Positions 16,814 through 25,794 of a DNA stretch of 64,000 nt are shown one piece after another. Numbering within the stretch: the first letter of the stretch is position 1; every line of letters starts with the position of its first letter. The notes under the pieces were generated by a model. That model saw only the letters and a list, made by a program, of their open reading frames with translations. It was not told the DNA's origin and did no database searches. Made by a program: the position numbers and the translations under genes. The DNA comes from Streptosporangium subroseum (lineage in GTDB: Bacteria; Actinomycetota; Actinomycetes; Streptosporangiales; Streptosporangiaceae): contig NZ_FZOD01000054.1 of NCBI RefSeq assembly GCF_900188345.1, positions 1-64,000 on the forward strand, given 5' to 3'.

Positions 16814-19534
16814 TCACGGGGTGAGGGTCAGGGTGTGGGCGGCCGCCTTTTTGATCGACTCCTCGCGGGCGAGCATCGGGGTGGTCTTCCCGCTCGCCCA
16901 GAGCGGTGCCTGGTCCCAGTAGTTGTCGTGGAAGGCATGGCCGGAGGCGCCGGTCAGGTTGATCCACTGGGACTTGTCCAGGTCCGCGAGGTCCACGATC
17001 ATGCGCATGGACGGCAGCGAGGTCACCGTGTAGTCCTGCTGGGGGTCCCAGCTCGTGGCGTTGACCGCGTCCTTGCCGCCCCCCACCGGGAACGGACCCC
17101 GGTTGAACAGCCACTCGACCGGGGCGATCCCCGAGGTGCCGAAACTCTGGTTGACGAGCTTCAGCGAGTGCAGGTCGCCCCAGCGCCAGGCCTTGACGTC
17201 CGGGCCGAGACGAGCGCTCAGCTCGTCGTAGGCCGCGGCCATGGCCCGCCGCAGCATGTCGTCGCGGGTCTCCTTGATCGAGGTCCGCGTGTCGTCCCAG
17301 AACGCGTCGTCGCTTCTGTCCAGCATGACGCGGACCACCTCGAACCAGCGGCCGCCGCCGCCGGGCCAGGCGTTTTCCGGCAGGTCGTCGTTGAACGTCT
17401 CGATGAGCAGGTGCCGCCAGACGGCGTTGAAGTACGCCGCCGGACCCGAATCCGCGTCCTGGGAGTAGTCCCAGCCGTCCAGAAGCCTGCGGGCGTCCTC
17501 GGAGGGCCCGGCCACCTTGACGTCCATCAGCTTGGGCACCAGGAAGGGGGCGAAGTCGTTCCGGGTGTCCTGCTGCACGTCGCTCATCGTCGTGGCGTCC
17601 ACCTTGCCCTTCTTCAGCGCCTCCTGGAGACGGTCCAGGATGCGCTGGGAGCGGTAGCCGTACGACCAGTCCTTGGTGAGCATGTGCGGGTAGCGCTCGG
17701 GGTCGATGACCGCGTTGTTGGCGGTCACGATGTAGCCCTCCGGCGGGTTGTAGACGCTGGGCAGTTCGTCGAAGGGGATCGTGGACTGCCAGGAGTACTC
17801 GCCGGTCCAGCCCGGCACCGGCCAGGTGCCGTCGCCCCGGGTCCGGACCGGGATCTTGCCGGGGGCCTGGTAGCCGATGTTGCCCTCGGTGTCGGCGTAG
17901 ATCAGGTTCTGCGCGGGCACGTCGAACTTGCTCGCCGCCGCCCGGAACTGCTGCCAGTCCTGCGCGGTGTCGAGCGCGAAGATCGCGTCAACGGTGCTGC
18001 CCGGGTCCAGCGCCGTCCACTTGAGCGCCACCGCGTCGGCCTCCGCGTTGAAGATCTTGGCCGTGCCCGGCAACGTGTCCTTCACGTCCGACATGACGTC
18101 GGAGATGATCGGCCCGTGCATGGTCTCGCGGACCTTGAGCTCGACCGGCTCATGCCCGGCCACCTTGATGGTCTCGATCCTGGTGACGAGCGGCTTCCAG
18201 TTGCCCATGAACAGGAAGGAGTCGTCCCTCAACCGCTCCAGATACAGGTCGGTGACGTCGGGGGCGAGGTTGGTGAAACCCCAGGAGATCTTGTCGTTGT
18301 GGCCGATGATCACGCCCGGCACACCGGAGAAGGTGAACCCGGTGACGTCGAACGGGCACTTGGCGCTCTTCGTACGGCAGTGCAGCCCGGTCTGGTACCA
18401 GACCGAGGGCATGCCGCCCGACAGGTGAGGGTCGTTGGCGAGCAGGGGCTTGCCCGACGTGGTGTGCTTTCCGCTGACCACCCACGAGTTCGAGCCGATG
18501 CCGCTGCCGTCCTCGGAGTCGCCCATCAGGCTCGGCACCACGCGCATGGCCTCGGCCGCCCTGGTCAACGCGCCCACGGTCACGCCGGTGTTCGTCTCCG
18601 TGCTCGCATTCGTACCTGTACCCGTGCCCGTGCCCGTGTCGGTTCCCGTACCTGTTCCCGTATCCCTGCCCGTGCCGGTTCCCGTGCCCGTACCCGTGCC
18701 CGTGCCCGTGTTCGTTCCCGTTCCGAGTCTCGTTCCTGTGCCGGTTCCCGTTCCCGTGTTCGCGACGGTCTTCACCGGCTCCTCGGACTGGTCGAATCCA
18801 CGCTCGGTGACCGAACCTCGGGTGACGATCGGCTGGCGGGTGTCGAAGGGGTAGCCGGGCCAGAGCTGCTCCACCCGGCCGCGCGGCAGCTTGCTCGCCG
18901 CGAGCGCCCTGCCGATCTCGTCCTCCATGTTGGAACGCAGGTCCCAGGCCATGGCCTTGAGCCAGGCGATCGAGTCGACCGGGGTCCACGGCTCGGGCTC
19001 GTAGCCGGCGGCGGTGAACTGCAGGATCGCGTATTCGAGACTCTTGCCGGCGAAGCCCTTGTTCTGCCCCATCCACGCGTTGACGCCCTTGGCGTAGGCG
19101 TCCAGGTAGAGCCGGGTCTGCTCGCTGAGCAGAGGCAGCTCTTCCTCGGCCACCTTCCGCCAGCCCATGGTACGGATGACCTTGTCCTCGGGCAGCGTCG
19201 CCGAGCCGAACATCTCCGACAACCGGCCGGCCGTCACATGGCGGCGGAAGTCCATCTCAAAGAACCGGTCCTGCGCGTGCACGTAGCCCTGGGCGATGAA
19301 CAGGTCGTTGGGGGAGTCCGCATAGATATGTGGGATTCCTGTTTTGTCGCGGTAGACGGTTACTTTTCCCGTCAGGCCGGCCACCTTGAGCTCGCCCTCG
19401 AGCTGGGGAAAGGATGCCCGTACGGTCCAGATGCCGGCTCCCGCGAGGATCAGTCCGAATACCACCAGGACGGTGACCATTCGAGAGAGCCACTTGAGCG
19501 GTCGGGGCATCCAGGCATACGGACGGAACCTCAC
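16814..19534 (-). CDS. penicillin acylase family (S45) N-terminal nucleophile hydrolase
   Basis: This 906 aa precursor resembles penicillin G / acyl-homoserine-lactone acylases. A basic N terminus and a hydrophobic segment (MVTVLVVFGLILAGAGIW) form a signal or anchor. The alpha part contains YVHAQDRFFEMDF. Self-cleavage should occur before S348 in GSNSWVVSGKHT, which becomes the catalytic nucleophile. The linker in front of it (residues 260-315) is an unusual run of Gly-Thr repeats. NDPHLSGGMPSVW and VTANNAV are typical beta-chain blocks. The GTG at 19534 follows TAGGAGGTTTTT. The natural substrate (antibiotic, lactone signal or lipopeptide) cannot be told from sequence. Confidence 0.92.
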   Translation of the reverse strand: MRFRPYAWMPRPLKWLSRMVTVLVVFGLILAGAGIWTVRASFPQLEGELKVAGLTGKVTVYRDKTGIPHIYADSPNDLFIAQGYVHAQDRFFEMDFRRHVTAGRLSEMFGSATLPEDKVIRTMGWRKVAEEELPLLSEQTRLYLDAYAKGVNAWMGQNKGFAGKSLEYAILQFTAAGYEPEPWTPVDSIAWLKAMAWDLRSNMEDEIGRALAASKLPRGRVEQLWPGYPFDTRQPIVTRGSVTERGFDQSEEPVKTVANTGTGTGTGTRLGTGTNTGTGTGTGTGTGTGRDTGTGTGTDTGTGTGTGTNASTETNTGVTVGALTRAAEAMRVVPSLMGDSEDGSGIGSNSWVVSGKHTTSGKPLLANDPHLSGGMPSVWYQTGLHCRTKSAKCPFDVTGFTFSGVPGVIIGHNDKISWGFTNLAPDVTDLYLERLRDDSFLFMGNWKPLVTRIETIKVAGHEPVELKVRETMHGPIISDVMSDVKDTLPGTAKIFNAEADAVALKWTALDPGSTVDAIFALDTAQDWQQFRAAASKFDVPAQNLIYADTEGNIGYQAPGKIPVRTRGDGTWPVPGWTGEYSWQSTIPFDELPSVYNPPEGYIVTANNAVIDPERYPHMLTKDWSYGYRSQRILDRLQEALKKGKVDATTMSDVQQDTRNDFAPFLVPKLMDVKVAGPSEDARRLLDGWDYSQDADSGPAAYFNAVWRHLLIETFNDDLPENAWPGGGGRWFEVVRVMLDRSDDAFWDDTRTSIKETRDDMLRRAMAAAYDELSARLGPDVKAWRWGDLHSLKLVNQSFGTSGIAPVEWLFNRGPFPVGGGKDAVNATSWDPQQDYTVTSLPSMRMIVDLADLDKSQWINLTGASGHAFHDNYWDQAPLWASGKTTPMLAREESIKKAAAHTLTLTP
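18588..18760 (-). repeat. (Gly-Thr)n microsatellite in the acylase spacer
   Basis: The coding strand consists of GG(C/T/A)-AC(G/C) codon pairs that encode more than twenty Gly-Thr dipeptides, broken by short RL, RD, N and D interruptions. On the plus strand it reads as repeats of CCCGTG/CCCGTA. The location, directly before the predicted autocleavage serine, is the removable spacer of the family. Confidence 0.85.
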
Positions 19535-19677
19535 AAAAACCTCCTACACGACATGTCCCAGCAAGTTTGGCAGCACCTCCGGGGCCCCGACACCGTACTG
19601 GCATTCGCCGAAATACGACGTATGGGGCTCCCTGTCGCTGACCTGGTCGATGCCGCTGGGCACGGCGCGCGCCTGAC

Positions 19678-20610
19678 TCAGATGATCTCTTCCGCCGACG
19701 GGATCGGGCCGATTCCCCAGCGGTGAGCGACGCGGTCCCCGGGGGCCAGCCGGATGACGTCCTCGCCGGTGCGGAAGGCGTTCGGCGGGCAGCTCATCGG
19801 CTCCACCGCGAGCCCCCTGCGGCGATACCCGTCGGGGAGGGTGTCGCCGGTGTAGAGCTGGAGCCAGTCGATCCCGTCGCCCGCCCACAGCTCGACCCCG
19901 CGGGTTCCGTCCGCGGTGCGGAGGCTGACCCGCAGCAGCCCGTCGGCGCCGCGCTCCAGCCCGGTGAACGCGGTGTCGAGCTCCAGCTCACCGATCGGGC
20001 GGGCGGTTCGGAAGTCGTACTCGGTCCCCTCGACATCCCGGCGGCCGGTGGGAATCTTCCGGTCGTTCACCGCGAGCCACTGGGCGGCGGGAAGCTCCAG
20101 AACGGCGTCATCGAGGGTGCCGAGGGTGAGATAGGGGTGGGCGCCGAAACCGTACGGCGCGACGGTGTCGCCGACGTTCTCCGCGGCCACCTCGACCTCC
20201 AGGCCGGAGCCGCTCAACGTGTACAGGATGGAGAGGTCGAGGATGTGCGGGTAACCGGTCTGGGGGAACAGCCGCAGGCCGAGCCTGATGGAGGCGGCGT
20301 CGTGGGAGAGGACCTGCCAGGAATGAGACCGGGAGAAGCCGTGGATCGCGTTGCCGGTCTTGGGCTCGGTCAGCGCGAGCTGCCTGTCCTCGCCGTCGAA
20401 CGTGTAGCGGCCGTCCTCGATCCGGTTCGGCCAGGGAAGCAGCGGCAGCCCCGCCCCGCCGACCGGGGACAGGTCCTCGGGATAGTCGACGACGAGCGGC
20501 CGGCCGTTCACGGTGAGGCTCCTGAGACCGGCCCCGAGCTCGGTGAGGATCGCCTGGAAACCGTCGGCGGCGATGGTGTGCTGAGCCCCGGTGGGGGCGA
20601 TGTTCTTCAT
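19678..20610 (-). CDS. aldose 1-epimerase family protein
   Basis: The 310 aa protein belongs to the galactose mutarotase-like fold: WPNRIEDGRYTFDG, the histidine motif IHGFSRSHSW and the later YGFGAHPYL are the usual substrate-binding and acid/base segments. The glutamate expected near the C terminus lies in LAVEPMSCPPNAF. It interconverts sugar anomers; the specific sugar is not evident. ATG at 20610 was chosen because the in-frame extension upstream is encoded by a 17-nt tandem repeat. It is divergent from the peroxiredoxin gene. Confidence 0.88.
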   Translation of the reverse strand: MKNIAPTGAQHTIAADGFQAILTELGAGLRSLTVNGRPLVVDYPEDLSPVGGAGLPLLPWPNRIEDGRYTFDGEDRQLALTEPKTGNAIHGFSRSHSWQVLSHDAASIRLGLRLFPQTGYPHILDLSILYTLSGSGLEVEVAAENVGDTVAPYGFGAHPYLTLGTLDDAVLELPAAQWLAVNDRKIPTGRRDVEGTEYDFRTARPIGELELDTAFTGLERGADGLLRVSLRTADGTRGVELWAGDGIDWLQLYTGDTLPDGYRRRGLAVEPMSCPPNAFRTGEDVIRLAPGDRVAHRWGIGPIPSAEEII

Positions 20611-20703
20611 TGGGTCATTGAACACCTGTGAACATCTGTGGTCTCCGTCTTCAGGCCGTGCGGTGCTCATCTTGGGACTCCGCCTCGGCGACCCGGGATG
20701 GGC

Positions 20704-20815
20704 CTCTCGGGAATCTCGGACATCCGGGAGTCTCGGGCATCCGGGAGTCTCGGGCATCCGGGAGTCTCGGGCATCCGGGAGTCTCGGACATCCGGGAGTC
20801 TCGGACATCCGGGAA
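20704..20815. repeat. 17-nt tandem repeat, about six units
   Basis: The unit CATCCGGGAGTCTCGGG begins at 20721 and recurs every 17 nt (20738, 20755, 20772, 20789, 20806); a diverged unit precedes it at 20704. It sits in the intergenic space between the divergent epimerase and peroxiredoxin genes. Seventeen is not a multiple of three, so it is open in several frames but is not likely coding. Confidence 0.9.
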
Positions 20816-20891
20816 CGGCTCGCCGTCGAATTGGGCAGGCCCGGAAAATCGGATAGACCTGGAGAGGATCACTGACGGAAGAGGCAGTCTT

Positions 20892-21511
<620 letters not shown>

Positions 21512-21639
21512 ATGAGCGCTGACCGCTATGAGCGCGAGCGAGGTCAACCGATGCATGTGCTTTCCGGCTCCCGGCCGGTCGGCGTCGCGATGACCGGACG
21601 TCCAGGGCGGGGGCTCTGCCCTTCAAGGCGGGGAAGACC

Positions 21640-22116
21640 TCAAAGGGAGGTCTCCAGGACCACTGACCGCATGGCGAAGCCGTTGCGCTCGTAGAAGCGC
21701 ACGGCCCCCTCGTTGCCGGCGTATGCCGTCACTCCGGCGTACTGCGCCCCGTGGCGGCGGGCCCACGCCTTGAACTCCTCCACCAGATTGACGCCGATCT
21801 TCTGGCCGCGATAGGCGGGCTGCACATAGATGCTGCCCAGCGTCGCCACCAGGAGCGGCCGCATCAGGCTGGGGCCGGACAGCGAGCCGGTCAGGTGACC
21901 GATGATCTGGTCGCCGTCCTCGGCGACCATCATCAGGCGGTCCGGGTCGCTCAGCGCCTTCGTGAACCGGGCCAGACCGTGCTCCGCAGGCCAGCCCAGG
22001 TTCAGGGTGAGGTCGTGGGCTCCGGCGTCCTCGATGAACAGCGCGGAACTGCAGGCCACTACTCCTCCCAGGTCCGCAACCGTGGCAGGCCGTACGACAA
22101 CACCGCTCTCGCTCAT
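21640..22116 (-). CDS. GNAT-family acetyltransferase
   Basis: The 158 aa protein has the GNAT order: an N-terminal VVRPATVADLGGV strand-helix, a central beta4 segment LGSIYVQPAYRGQKIGVNLV that holds the acetyl-CoA pyrophosphate loop (Q-x-x-G-x-G/A-like RGQKIG), and a C-terminal AVRFYERNGFAMRS. Substrate unknown. The ATG at 22116 lies 7 nt after a TAGCGT box, so the transcript is probably leaderless; an ATG at 22146 is also in frame. Confidence 0.85.
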   Translation of the reverse strand: MSESGVVVRPATVADLGGVVACSSALFIEDAGAHDLTLNLGWPAEHGLARFTKALSDPDRLMMVAEDGDQIIGHLTGSLSGPSLMRPLLVATLGSIYVQPAYRGQKIGVNLVEEFKAWARRHGAQYAGVTAYAGNEGAVRFYERNGFAMRSVVLETSL

Positions 22117-22308
22117 GATCGGGACGCTATCGGCCGCCACCGACATTAGACGCGATCTGCTCCTACGACCTGCGGAAACATGACCATTCCATGCTGGATC
22201 GACAAGGTCGCCGCCGCCCGTCCGCCTCTCCGTTGCCGGCAACGGAAACTCGGTCGAATCCGGCCCTGGGACGACCCTCCCCTTGAGCCGGCTTCGGAAG
22301 ATCAGCCG

Positions 22309-22428
22309 GGTTGGTCCCGGAAGGCCGACCGGGTCTGGTTCTCGTCTGGGGCGGCTCCGGAAGCTCGGCCGGGTCCGGCCCGCCGTCCGGGTCAGTCCCA
22401 GAAGGCCGACCAGGTCTGGCCCTCGGGG
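22309..22428 (-). repeat. 81-nt duplication of the 3' end of the CysRS gene
   Basis: The segment around 22312-22345 (GGTCCCGGAAGGCCGACCGG and onward) repeats, with several changes, the sequence at 22393-22426 (CAGTCCCAGAAGGCCGACCA and onward), which holds the last codons and stop of the cysteinyl-tRNA synthetase gene. A decayed copy of the gene end thus lies just downstream. Confidence 0.65.
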
Positions 22429-23783
22429 GTGTCGGCGACCTTCACGCCGAGGGCGGCCAGCTCGTCGCGGAGGCGGTCGGCGGCGGGCCAGTCCCTGGCC
22501 TCGCGCGCCCGCTCGCGCTGTTCCAGCAGTTCGGCGGCGCCCGCGGGAAGGCTCCTGGACCTGCCGATGTCGAGGGAGAGGTCCAGGCCGAGGATCTGGT
22601 CGAGATGGAGGAAGGCCTCAAGCCGGGATCCGGGGGCGATCGAGTCGTCGCGTTCCAGCTCGCGGAGGAGGCGAAGGGCCAGGGGGGTGTCGAGGTCGTC
22701 GTCGAAGGCGGCCTCGATCAGGGAGACCTGGTCGGCGGGCATCGGACGGCTGGGGAACTCCGACCACTCGGCGACGCGGGAGCGCCAGCGTCGCAGGGTC
22801 TTGTCGGCGGCCCGCAGGGTGTCCCAGGTGAGGTTCATCTGCTGGCGGTAGCGATGCTCCATGAACGCCAGCCGTACGGCCAGCGGATCCAGGCCCTCGT
22901 CCACCACGTCCCGGAGCAGGACCACGTTGCCGGTGGACTTGGACATCTTGCGCCCGTCGAAGAGCAGGTGCTCGCCGTGGACCCAGTGCTTCACCACCTC
23001 GTGTCCGGCGGCGGAGTCGGACTGGGCGCGCTCGTCCTCGTGGTGCGGGAAGCGCAGGTCGATCCCGCCGGTGTGCAGGTCGATGTGCTCGCCGAGGAAC
23101 TTCAGCGCCATCGCCGAGCACTCGATGTGCCAGCCGGGGAAGCCCCGGCCCCACGGGGTCTCCCAGGTCAGCTCCCGGTCCGAGGGCTTCCACAGGGCCC
23201 AGTCGGCGTGGAACCGCTTGCGGGGGTCGACACCCTCGGTGCGGTGGCCGGGCCTCAGCTGGTCGAGCCGGTTGCCCGAGATCTCGCCGTAGGTCGGGAA
23301 GGAGGCGGCGTCGAAGAAGACCGATCCGTCGGGGACCGCGTAGGCGTGTCCCTTCCCGATCAACTTGGCGATCAGCTCGATCGTCGTGTCCATCGTCTCG
23401 CTGGCCCGGGGGGAGTGCTCGGGCGGGCGCATGTTGAGCGCGGCCGCGTCCGCGAGGAAGGCGTCCTCGTAGAACCGCGCGATCTCCAGCGCCGTGCGCC
23501 CCTCGGCCCGCGCCTGGGCCTGGACCTTGTCCTCACCGGCCGGGTCGAGCTCGGTGTCGTCCACCAGGTGCCCGACATCGGTGATGTTGCGGCAGACGAC
23601 CACCCGGACCCGCTGCCGCTCACTGACCCGTCTGATCAGATCCGACAGCAGGTACGACCGGAGGTTGCCCACGTGGGCGTACCTGTAGACGGTCGGGCCG
23701 CAGGTATACATCCGCAGCGACCGGGCCCCGTCGGGGACGATCTGTTGAACCTGGCGATTCCGCGTGTCATACAGGCGCAGCAT
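22392..23783 (-). CDS. cysteinyl-tRNA synthetase (possible second copy)
   Basis: The 463 aa enzyme charges tRNA-Cys with cysteine. Zinc ligands are C28 in MYTCGPTVYRYAHVGN, the cysteine of WHIECSAM, and the histidine and glutamate of FPHHEDE; the HIGH motif appears as HVGN and the KMSKS loop as GRKMSKSTGN. The mycothiol ligase MshC differs (it has a CGITPYDATH block), so this is a true CysRS. The opening (LRLYDTRNRQVQQIVPDGAR) differs from the version typical of actinobacterial housekeeping CysRS, so it may be an additional, specialised or transferred copy; only a genome search can tell. ATG at 23783 is 6 nt after a TAGGCT box. Confidence 0.88.
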   Translation of the reverse strand: MLRLYDTRNRQVQQIVPDGARSLRMYTCGPTVYRYAHVGNLRSYLLSDLIRRVSERQRVRVVVCRNITDVGHLVDDTELDPAGEDKVQAQARAEGRTALEIARFYEDAFLADAAALNMRPPEHSPRASETMDTTIELIAKLIGKGHAYAVPDGSVFFDAASFPTYGEISGNRLDQLRPGHRTEGVDPRKRFHADWALWKPSDRELTWETPWGRGFPGWHIECSAMALKFLGEHIDLHTGGIDLRFPHHEDERAQSDSAAGHEVVKHWVHGEHLLFDGRKMSKSTGNVVLLRDVVDEGLDPLAVRLAFMEHRYRQQMNLTWDTLRAADKTLRRWRSRVAEWSEFPSRPMPADQVSLIEAAFDDDLDTPLALRLLRELERDDSIAPGSRLEAFLHLDQILGLDLSLDIGRSRSLPAGAAELLEQRERAREARDWPAADRLRDELAALGVKVADTPEGQTWSAFWD

Positions 23784-23897
23784 GTCCCGAGCCTATTCGC
23801 CCAGGGCGGTTCTTCTCGGGCGATGCTCCGGTTCTTTCGGGCGCGCCCCGGACTTTCCCGGAGCGGCGCCCTCCGGCTCTCCCGTGGGCGCTTCTCT

Positions 23898-25745
23898 TCA
23901 GGCGGGACCCTCCAGGAAGACGAGGATCTCCCGGTCGCCGCGATCGCGGAGGCGGGCGATGACCTCCTCGCGGGTGCAGCCGTCGGACAGGCCGATCCGG
24001 GCGCCGATCAGGCGGACGCCCTCGGCCTCCGAGGCGACGGGGGCGGTGTACCCGATCAGGTGCAGGGCCCGGTTCAGGGCGGGGATGGCCGGGGACGCGG
24101 CGGGAAGGTAGCGGGTCAGCAGCTCGCCGCCGTCGGACACGGTCAGGAAGACGTGATCCCCCTCGGCGGCGTTGGCGGCGATCAGGACCGGGCGGATGGA
24201 ACCCATGGTCGGCTGGTTGTGCCAGCTGATCACCACGTCGCCGGAGGGGGTGGAGGCGGTCAGCTGCCCGCCGGGGGCCATGCCGAGATGCGCCGCGAAG
24301 CCGGTCGGCAGGGGAGAGCCCGAGCCGCGCAGGTGCTCGGCGTTGACGTCCACCCGGTGCCACCAGCGCCCGTCGCGACTGCGGAAGCAGCGGCGGGTCG
24401 ACGCGACGTCGCGGCGCGGGTGGTAGTCGGTCTGCTCGGCGCCGGCCACCCGGATCCATCCGCGCTGGGTGCGCTCGAAGCCGGGTCCGCCCGCGTAGGC
24501 GCGGACCGAGCTCTCGCTCACGTCGTAGCGGGCGGTCAGGTTCGTGACGATCGTGTTGACCGACGCCTCGCCGCTGGACCGTTCGATCTCCCGGACGATC
24601 ATCTCCCGGATGCCCAGGTACTGCTCGCCGCCCCAGCGCGACAGCCCGTACTTGTTCCGGTCGACCCGCAGGAACCGGTCGTCGGCGGTGAGCTGGTTGC
24701 GGATGCCGACGAGGCTGTAGTCCTCGCCGATGCGCTCCTGGATCTCCTCGGGGGTCAGCGGGCTCCCGGCCACCGCGAGCACGGCCTGGGCCTTGTCGTT
24801 GACGCTGCGGGGCCACGGCACCACGTGGTCCTCCAGCACCCTCAGCTGGGGTACGGCGATCAGCCACCGCTCGGCCACGTCCTCGCGGATGCCGAGCTGG
24901 CTGACCATCGTGACGGCCTCGTCCAGGGGACGCGGCCCGTCGGTGAACAGCTGCCGGGTCTTCTCCCTGAGCTCGTCGGCGCCGCCGGCGACCAGCCAGC
25001 CGTCCACCTGGTCGTAGCCGCTCAGCAGGGTCCGTACGAACCGCCAGGAGGGGATGCCCAGCGTGGCCAGCTCGGTGCGGTGCCACGGCACCGCCGCGGC
25101 CAGGTCGTCGGCCGGTACGGCGGAGCCCAGCCGGCCCCGCAGCCAGGAGACGTGGGCGATCAGCGGCGCCGCGTCCTCACCCGCCAGCCAGGCCTCGACG
25201 TGGTCGCGCAGGTCGCGCTCGATCTGCCGGATGCGCTCCCTGGTGACCGAGAACCGCTGTGCCAGGTCGTCGAGCGTGGCCCGCTGGGAGGCGTAGAGCC
25301 GGTCCCTGGCGATCGCCCGCTGCCGTTCGTCCAACGTGCCGAAGAGCTCGTCGATCAACTCGGGCAACGGCCGGTCGGGACGGGAGGGGCGCACCTTGGC
25401 GACGCTCTCCTCGGTGACCGGTTCAAGGAGTCGTTCCAGTACGCCGGTGAACAGTTTGTGCACCATCTCGCGGCCGAGCCCCTCGGGCGTGCGGACGCTC
25501 GAAGCCGGGTCGGCGAACCTGAGTACGGGAAGGACGTCGCCGAGCATCAGATGTCCCCAACATGTCAGGGCAAGATCGGTCAGACGTCCCGCGACCTCGG
25601 AGGTCCCGATGGTGGTGCAGGCCCGGTCGAGCGGAAGCGCCTGCCACCACGCCTCAGGGAGACGGGGGTCGGTTGCGATCGGCGCTACCTGGCCGGGGGA
25701 GGTCCAGCGCAGGGGTGGCGCGATGTCGCTCAGGCTGAGGTTCAT
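23898..25745 (-). CDS. sigma4-like/HARE-HTH multidomain DNA-binding protein (trio component C)
   Basis: The 615 aa protein begins with a conserved segment (MNLSLSDIAPPLRW then AWWQALPLDR) shared with the protein encoded at 27857-30334. Residues about 155-185 form a helix-turn-helix of sigma-70 region 4 type (TLDDLAQRFSVTRERIRQIE). Residues about 311-368 (AVLAVAGSPLTPEEIQERI then RFLRVDRNKYGLSRW) resemble a HARE-HTH winged helix, and residues 376-435 (VNTIVTNLTARYDVSESSVR then RTQRGWIRVA) a second one. The last 170 residues form another domain shared with the paralogue (RRCFRSRDGRWWHRVDV). It lies 49 nt after the helicase gene. A TATATT box at 25773-25768 may give it its own promoter. A true sigma factor is unlikely, as regions 2 and 3 are absent. 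Confidence 0.75.
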   Translation of the reverse strand: MNLSLSDIAPPLRWTSPGQVAPIATDPRLPEAWWQALPLDRACTTIGTSEVAGRLTDLALTCWGHLMLGDVLPVLRFADPASSVRTPEGLGREMVHKLFTGVLERLLEPVTEESVAKVRPSRPDRPLPELIDELFGTLDERQRAIARDRLYASQRATLDDLAQRFSVTRERIRQIERDLRDHVEAWLAGEDAAPLIAHVSWLRGRLGSAVPADDLAAAVPWHRTELATLGIPSWRFVRTLLSGYDQVDGWLVAGGADELREKTRQLFTDGPRPLDEAVTMVSQLGIREDVAERWLIAVPQLRVLEDHVVPWPRSVNDKAQAVLAVAGSPLTPEEIQERIGEDYSLVGIRNQLTADDRFLRVDRNKYGLSRWGGEQYLGIREMIVREIERSSGEASVNTIVTNLTARYDVSESSVRAYAGGPGFERTQRGWIRVAGAEQTDYHPRRDVASTRRCFRSRDGRWWHRVDVNAEHLRGSGSPLPTGFAAHLGMAPGGQLTASTPSGDVVISWHNQPTMGSIRPVLIAANAAEGDHVFLTVSDGGELLTRYLPAASPAIPALNRALHLIGYTAPVASEAEGVRLIGARIGLSDGCTREEVIARLRDRGDREILVFLEGPA

Positions 25746-25794
25746 TGAGGTCCAACCGGCAAAGGGGAATATATCCGCAGTTCAGAGTATGTGA

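Noticed and set aside
16793..19726. A 977-codon plus-strand frame opposite the penicillin acylase gene.
   Set aside because: Antisense shadow; the acylase catalytic and spacer signals are unambiguous on the minus strand.
20704..20815. The 17-nt repeats as a CRISPR array.
   Set aside because: Units are directly adjacent without spacers and no cas genes are near.
22392..23783. Calling the synthetase-like gene mshC (mycothiol ligase), prompted by mshB nearby.
   Set aside because: It has CGPTVYRYAHVGN, KMSKSTGN and a full C-terminal tRNA-binding part, as in CysRS; MshC has a different substrate motif and is shorter.
23898..25745. Calling trio component C an RNA polymerase sigma factor.
   Set aside because: Only a region-4-like HTH is present; regions 2 and 3 needed for -10 recognition and melting are missing.
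22311..25748. A 1145-codon plus-strand frame over the CysRS gene and trio component C.
   Set aside because: The product is composed of V/G/D/R/L-rich shadow sequence; the minus strand holds full enzyme motifs.
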